27,354 nt of DNA, taken from NCBI GenBank assembly GCA_000403035.1, contig AQSL01000130.1, positions 1 to 27,354 of the forward strand. The letters are read 5' to 3'. The position numbers and the translations under genes are program-made. Below are positions 25,365-27,354 of the stretch, piece after piece; position 1 is the stretch's first letter; each line of letters begins with the position of its first letter. The notes below the pieces were generated by a model. It saw nothing but the letters and a program-made list of their open reading frames with translations, ran no database searches and was not told where the DNA came from. This DNA is from Candidatus Latescibacter anaerobius SCGC AAA252-E07 (lineage in GTDB: Bacteria > Latescibacterota > Latescibacteria > Latescibacterales > Latescibacteraceae).

Positions 25365-26258
25365 ATGCCAGATCAATTCACCATAACCAAATATTTGACC
25401 TACCTTGATGTTGAAGAGGGATTGAGCCCCAACACCATTGAAGCATACATGCATAATACGAACCGTTATATTTCTTACCTTACATCAAAGGGGATACCTT
25501 CACCTTCACAGGTTAAAAAAGCGGATGTGATCGAGTTTATTGAATTGCTTCGAACACTGGGCCTATCGCAAAACAGTATTTCCCGTAACTTTGCTGCAAT
25601 AAAATCGTTTCACCAGTTCCTCTACAATGAAAAGGAAACAAAAAGTAACCCGACCGAAACAGTACAGGTGATAGCTCCGCACCGGAAGCTGCCCGAAGTG
25701 TTAAGCGTGGAGGAAACGATAAAACTTATCGAAATACCGGACACATCCACCCCGCTCGGCATACGAGACAGAGCAATGCTTGAATTTGCATATGCCACCG
25801 GAGTACGGGTTTCAGAACTTGTATCGATGAAGCTGCAGAATATACTTTTCAAGGAAAACCTCGTACGTATAACCGGTAAAGGCTCCAAAGAAAGAATTAC
25901 ACCGCTCGGTAAAACAGCGAAAGAGAAAGTTCTCGACTATATCAATACTGTCAGGCCGGGATTGTCAAAAAACACATCGAGGGATGTGCTTTTTCTGAAT
26001 TCACGCGGCGCACCATTAACACGAATGGGATTCTGGAAAATACTGCGCAAATACGTTATTCTGTCAGGCATAACAAAACATATAAGCCCTCATACCTTAC
26101 GGCATTCATTCGCCACACATCTTCTCGAGGGCGGAGCTGATATCAGGGTCATTCAGGAACTGCTCGGTCATTCAAATATTTCAACCACCGAGATATATAC
26201 TCATATAGACAGGGAATTTATTAAAGAAGTACACAGAACATTTCATCCGCGCGCTTAA
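25365..26258 (+). CDS. xerD: Tyrosine recombinase XerD (chromosome dimer resolution type)
   Basis: 297 residues from the ATG at 25365, one base after the previous stop, with GGGGA upstream. A longer in-frame start at 25302 would overlap the hydrolase gene by 62 bases and exceed the usual length. The N-terminal SAM-like core-binding domain is about 1-95, and the catalytic domain about 110-290. The catalytic set is complete: R148 (TGVRVSEL), K172 (GKGSKER), H243 and R246 (HTLRHSFATHLL), H269 (LLGHSNISTTEIYTH) and Y278. Size and motifs fit a housekeeping XerC/D rather than a phage integrase. The Xer enzymes resolve chromosome dimers at dif sites. Its stop codon lies inside the end of repeat copy B. 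Confidence 0.92.
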   Translation: MPDQFTITKYLTYLDVEEGLSPNTIEAYMHNTNRYISYLTSKGIPSPSQVKKADVIEFIELLRTLGLSQNSISRNFAAIKSFHQFLYNEKETKSNPTETVQVIAPHRKLPEVLSVEETIKLIEIPDTSTPLGIRDRAMLEFAYATGVRVSELVSMKLQNILFKENLVRITGKGSKERITPLGKTAKEKVLDYINTVRPGLSKNTSRDVLFLNSRGAPLTRMGFWKILRKYVILSGITKHISPHTLRHSFATHLLEGGADIRVIQELLGHSNISTTEIYTHIDREFIKEVHRTFHPRA

Positions 26259-26403
26259 AAGTCTGGTGAAAAACTATCGGGTTCGGGATTCAAGCTGTCA
26301 GGGGTCAGCGCGAAGCATTGATTTACATGCCCTTGACAGCAAAATACAATATATATTTCATTTACAGGGTGCGTGAAAAAGGATTTTTTCACCGCCCTCT
26401 TAA
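26255..26403 (-). repeat. 149-bp dispersed repeat with terminal inverted repeats, copy B (MITE-like)
   Basis: The reverse complement matches copy A (5877-6025) over the full length, most strongly at 26292-26402. The ends are inverted repeats: TTAAAAGTCTGGTGAAAAAC at the left, and the complement of TTTTTTCACCGCCCTCTTAA at the right. TA flanks both sides (26256-26257 and 26401-26402). The left end supplies the TAA stop of xerD, which suggests insertion at a TA in or next to the stop codon. The internal hairpins of copy A are partly kept, with mismatches in the nested stem. No reading frame is present. Confidence 0.8.
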
Positions 26404-26634
26404 AGTCCTGTAAACGATATAATCTATTCAATATATGATGGGAATATTTCTTATATATCCTGTATTTTAAGACTTGCATTAATATTTTAATTTTTATATA
26501 TTTCATATCTTAAAAATTTTTTATTCCCACCCTAATTGCAGTTTTTTTCAAACCATTATTATTTAAGGTGATTAGCCAACAATACCAACACAATAAAAAT
26601 TATAATATTACTCACATAATACATGAGGTGACGA
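26259..26634. other. 376-bp intergenic region before hoxF
   Basis: No credible gene is seen. It contains most of repeat copy B up to 26403, then about 230 bases of very AT-rich DNA that should carry the hydrogenase promoter. A possible promoter is listed at 26474-26502. The 3' end holds the hoxF ribosome site. Confidence 0.6.
26474..26502 (+). promoter_or_regulatory. Candidate sigma70-like promoter of hoxF
   Basis: TTGCAT, 17 bases, TATATT, about 130 bases before the ATG. The same minus-35 hexamer and spacing occur in the candidate importer promoter at 24561-24589. The surrounding sequence is so AT-rich that the minus-10 match carries little weight. Confidence 0.3.
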
Positions 26635-27354
26635 ATGAGTAAAAAAATAGTAACCGCGGTCAAAAAAATCTGTTCTATGTATGAAAACGACCGAACCCGT
26701 ATGATGGATATTGTCCGTTATATCCAGGAAAAATTCGGTTGTGTCTCAGATGAAGCGATTGATTTAATTGCTGAAGAACTTTCCATTCACCGGGCTGAAG
26801 TCGAAAGCACCGTAACTTTTTATGCATTTCTCTCTAAAACGCCGAAAGGAAAGATTGTCATACGAGTTTGTAACGATATCATTGACAGGTTGAACGGCGC
26901 AGATATTGTAGCAGATGCTTTCAGCAAAGAACTCGGTATCGGTTTCGGGGAAACCACTCCGGACAAAAAAATATCGCTGGAACATACACCATGTATAGGC
27001 ATGAGCGATCAGGCACCTGCTGCTTTAATCAACGAAGTTGTTGTTACAAATCTTGGTACTGACAAAGTCCGCAAGATTGTAAAGATACTAAAAGAAACAG
27101 GTGATCCTCAAAAACTGGTTACCCGTTTTGGGGATGGAAACAATGCAAACGAGTTAGTCAACTCCATGGTTAACAATAATATCCGAAAAACAGGAGACAT
27201 TATTCTTGCGTTCGGTGATTATAAACCGAATAACGGTCTTGAACAAGCTCTGGCAATGAGTTCGGTTGAAGTTATAAATGTAATTAAAAATGCCCGCCTG
27301 CGCGGCAGAGGCGGTGCCGGTTTCCCAACCGGTATGAAATGGGAATTTACCCGT
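26635..27354 (+). CDS. hoxF: HoxF diaphorase subunit, 5' part (NuoE-like domain and start of the NuoF-like domain); 3' end beyond the right edge
   Basis: 240 codons are visible with no stop. GAGGTG lies four bases before the ATG. Residues 1 to about 155 form a NuoE/HoxE-like thioredoxin-fold domain (DIVRYIQEKFGCVSDEAIDL, VESTVTFYAFLSKTPKG, GFGETTPDKKISLEHTPCIG). Of the four Cys that normally hold its [2Fe-2S] cluster, C79 and C120 remain, while D84 and S124 stand at the other two places, so the cluster is probably absent or altered. A linker leads to SVEVINVIKNARLRGRGGAGF, the start of the NuoF-like domain. NuoE-NuoF fusion is the known layout of HoxF in Cupriavidus necator. The last 95 bases repeat 18279-18373, so the rest of this gene may be what is now fused to the permease. 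Confidence 0.9.
   Translation, partial: MSKKIVTAVKKICSMYENDRTRMMDIVRYIQEKFGCVSDEAIDLIAEELSIHRAEVESTVTFYAFLSKTPKGKIVIRVCNDIIDRLNGADIVADAFSKELGIGFGETTPDKKISLEHTPCIGMSDQAPAALINEVVVTNLGTDKVRKIVKILKETGDPQKLVTRFGDGNNANELVNSMVNNNIRKTGDIILAFGDYKPNNGLEQALAMSSVEVINVIKNARLRGRGGAGFPTGMKWEFTR
27260..27354 (+). repeat. Exact inverted copy of 18279-18373, truncated by the window edge
   Basis: 95 of 95 bases match the reverse complement of 18279-18373. Because it reaches the last base, the sequence may simply end where it would re-enter already assembled hoxF. Confidence 0.97.

Noticed and set aside
25365..26258. The tyrosine recombinase as an integrase of a mobile island, or as the inversion enzyme
   Set aside because: Length, motifs and coupling to a housekeeping-type hydrolase gene fit XerD. 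No attachment-site duplication was seen, and the breakpoints show no dif-like sequence.
18279..27354. The 95-bp inverted repeats as the ends of a transposon
   Set aside because: The repeated bases are hoxF coding sequence with conserved FMN-site codons, and no transposase lies between them.
1..27354. CRISPR arrays, tRNA, rRNA or a riboswitch
   Set aside because: No regularly spaced direct repeats or recognisable conserved RNA cores were seen on either strand, though reading by eye could miss a divergent small RNA.

Overview
The window looks like a piece of a Gram-negative, moderately AT-rich bacterial genome. The evidence is outer-membrane efflux genes, lipoprotein and Tat signal peptides, and periplasmic sugar-binding proteins. 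It carries a soluble NAD(P)-coupled [NiFe]-hydrogenase of the group 3d (Hox) type with its maturation genes, which suggests an anaerobic or facultative life style. The combination of a Tat-exported fucose-isomerase-fold protein, a DUF362 protein and an Rbs-type importer reminds me of uncultivated candidate-phylum bacteria, but this is an impression and I cannot place the organism. No rRNA, tRNA or CRISPR was seen.

Layout. (a) 1-5782, minus strand: an efflux operon of two membrane-fusion adaptors, a MacB-like permease without its ATPase, and a TolC-type outer-membrane protein that runs off the left edge. (b) 5783-6267: gene-poor, holding copy A of a 149-bp repeat with inverted ends. (c) 6268-9807, minus: a Tat-exported sugar-isomerase-fold protein, an internally deleted DUF362 remnant, and an exported NlpC/P60 hydrolase with SH3 domains. 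(d) 9879-18373, minus: hydrogenase genes in transcription order, namely the 3' part of hoxF, hoxU, hoxY, hoxH, a maturation protease, a lone receiver protein, then hypC, hypD, hypE, hypA and hypB. No hypF is present. (e) 18373-24478, minus: a sugar ABC importer with four tandem paralogous binding lipoproteins, an RbsA-type ATPase, and only the first 85 codons of the RbsC-type permease. (f) 24740-27354, plus: a metallo-beta-lactamase-fold hydrolase, xerD, copy B of the 149-bp repeat in the opposite orientation, and the 5' part of hoxF, which runs off the right edge.

The main oddity is that hoxF is in two pieces. Its 5' part (NuoE-like domain) is on the plus strand at the right edge. Its 3' part is on the minus strand, fused in frame to the start of the sugar permease gene. 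The last 95 bases of the window are an exact inverted copy of 18279-18373 inside the fusion. Flipping 18373-27260 would rebuild one continuous hoxFUYH-hyp operon downstream of xerD, and would leave the permease start pointing off the right edge. The window therefore shows either a real inversion with a breakpoint at short homology (possibly a reversible or subpopulation variant) or a chimeric join made during amplification or assembly. Read-level data are needed to decide. The DUF362 remnant has a similar short-homology junction.

Functionally, HoxFUYH would interconvert H2 and NAD(P)H, and HypABCDE plus the protease would build its NiFe site. The importer would bring in sugars or related ligands through several binding proteins sharing one ATPase/permease core. 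The efflux genes would span the envelope.
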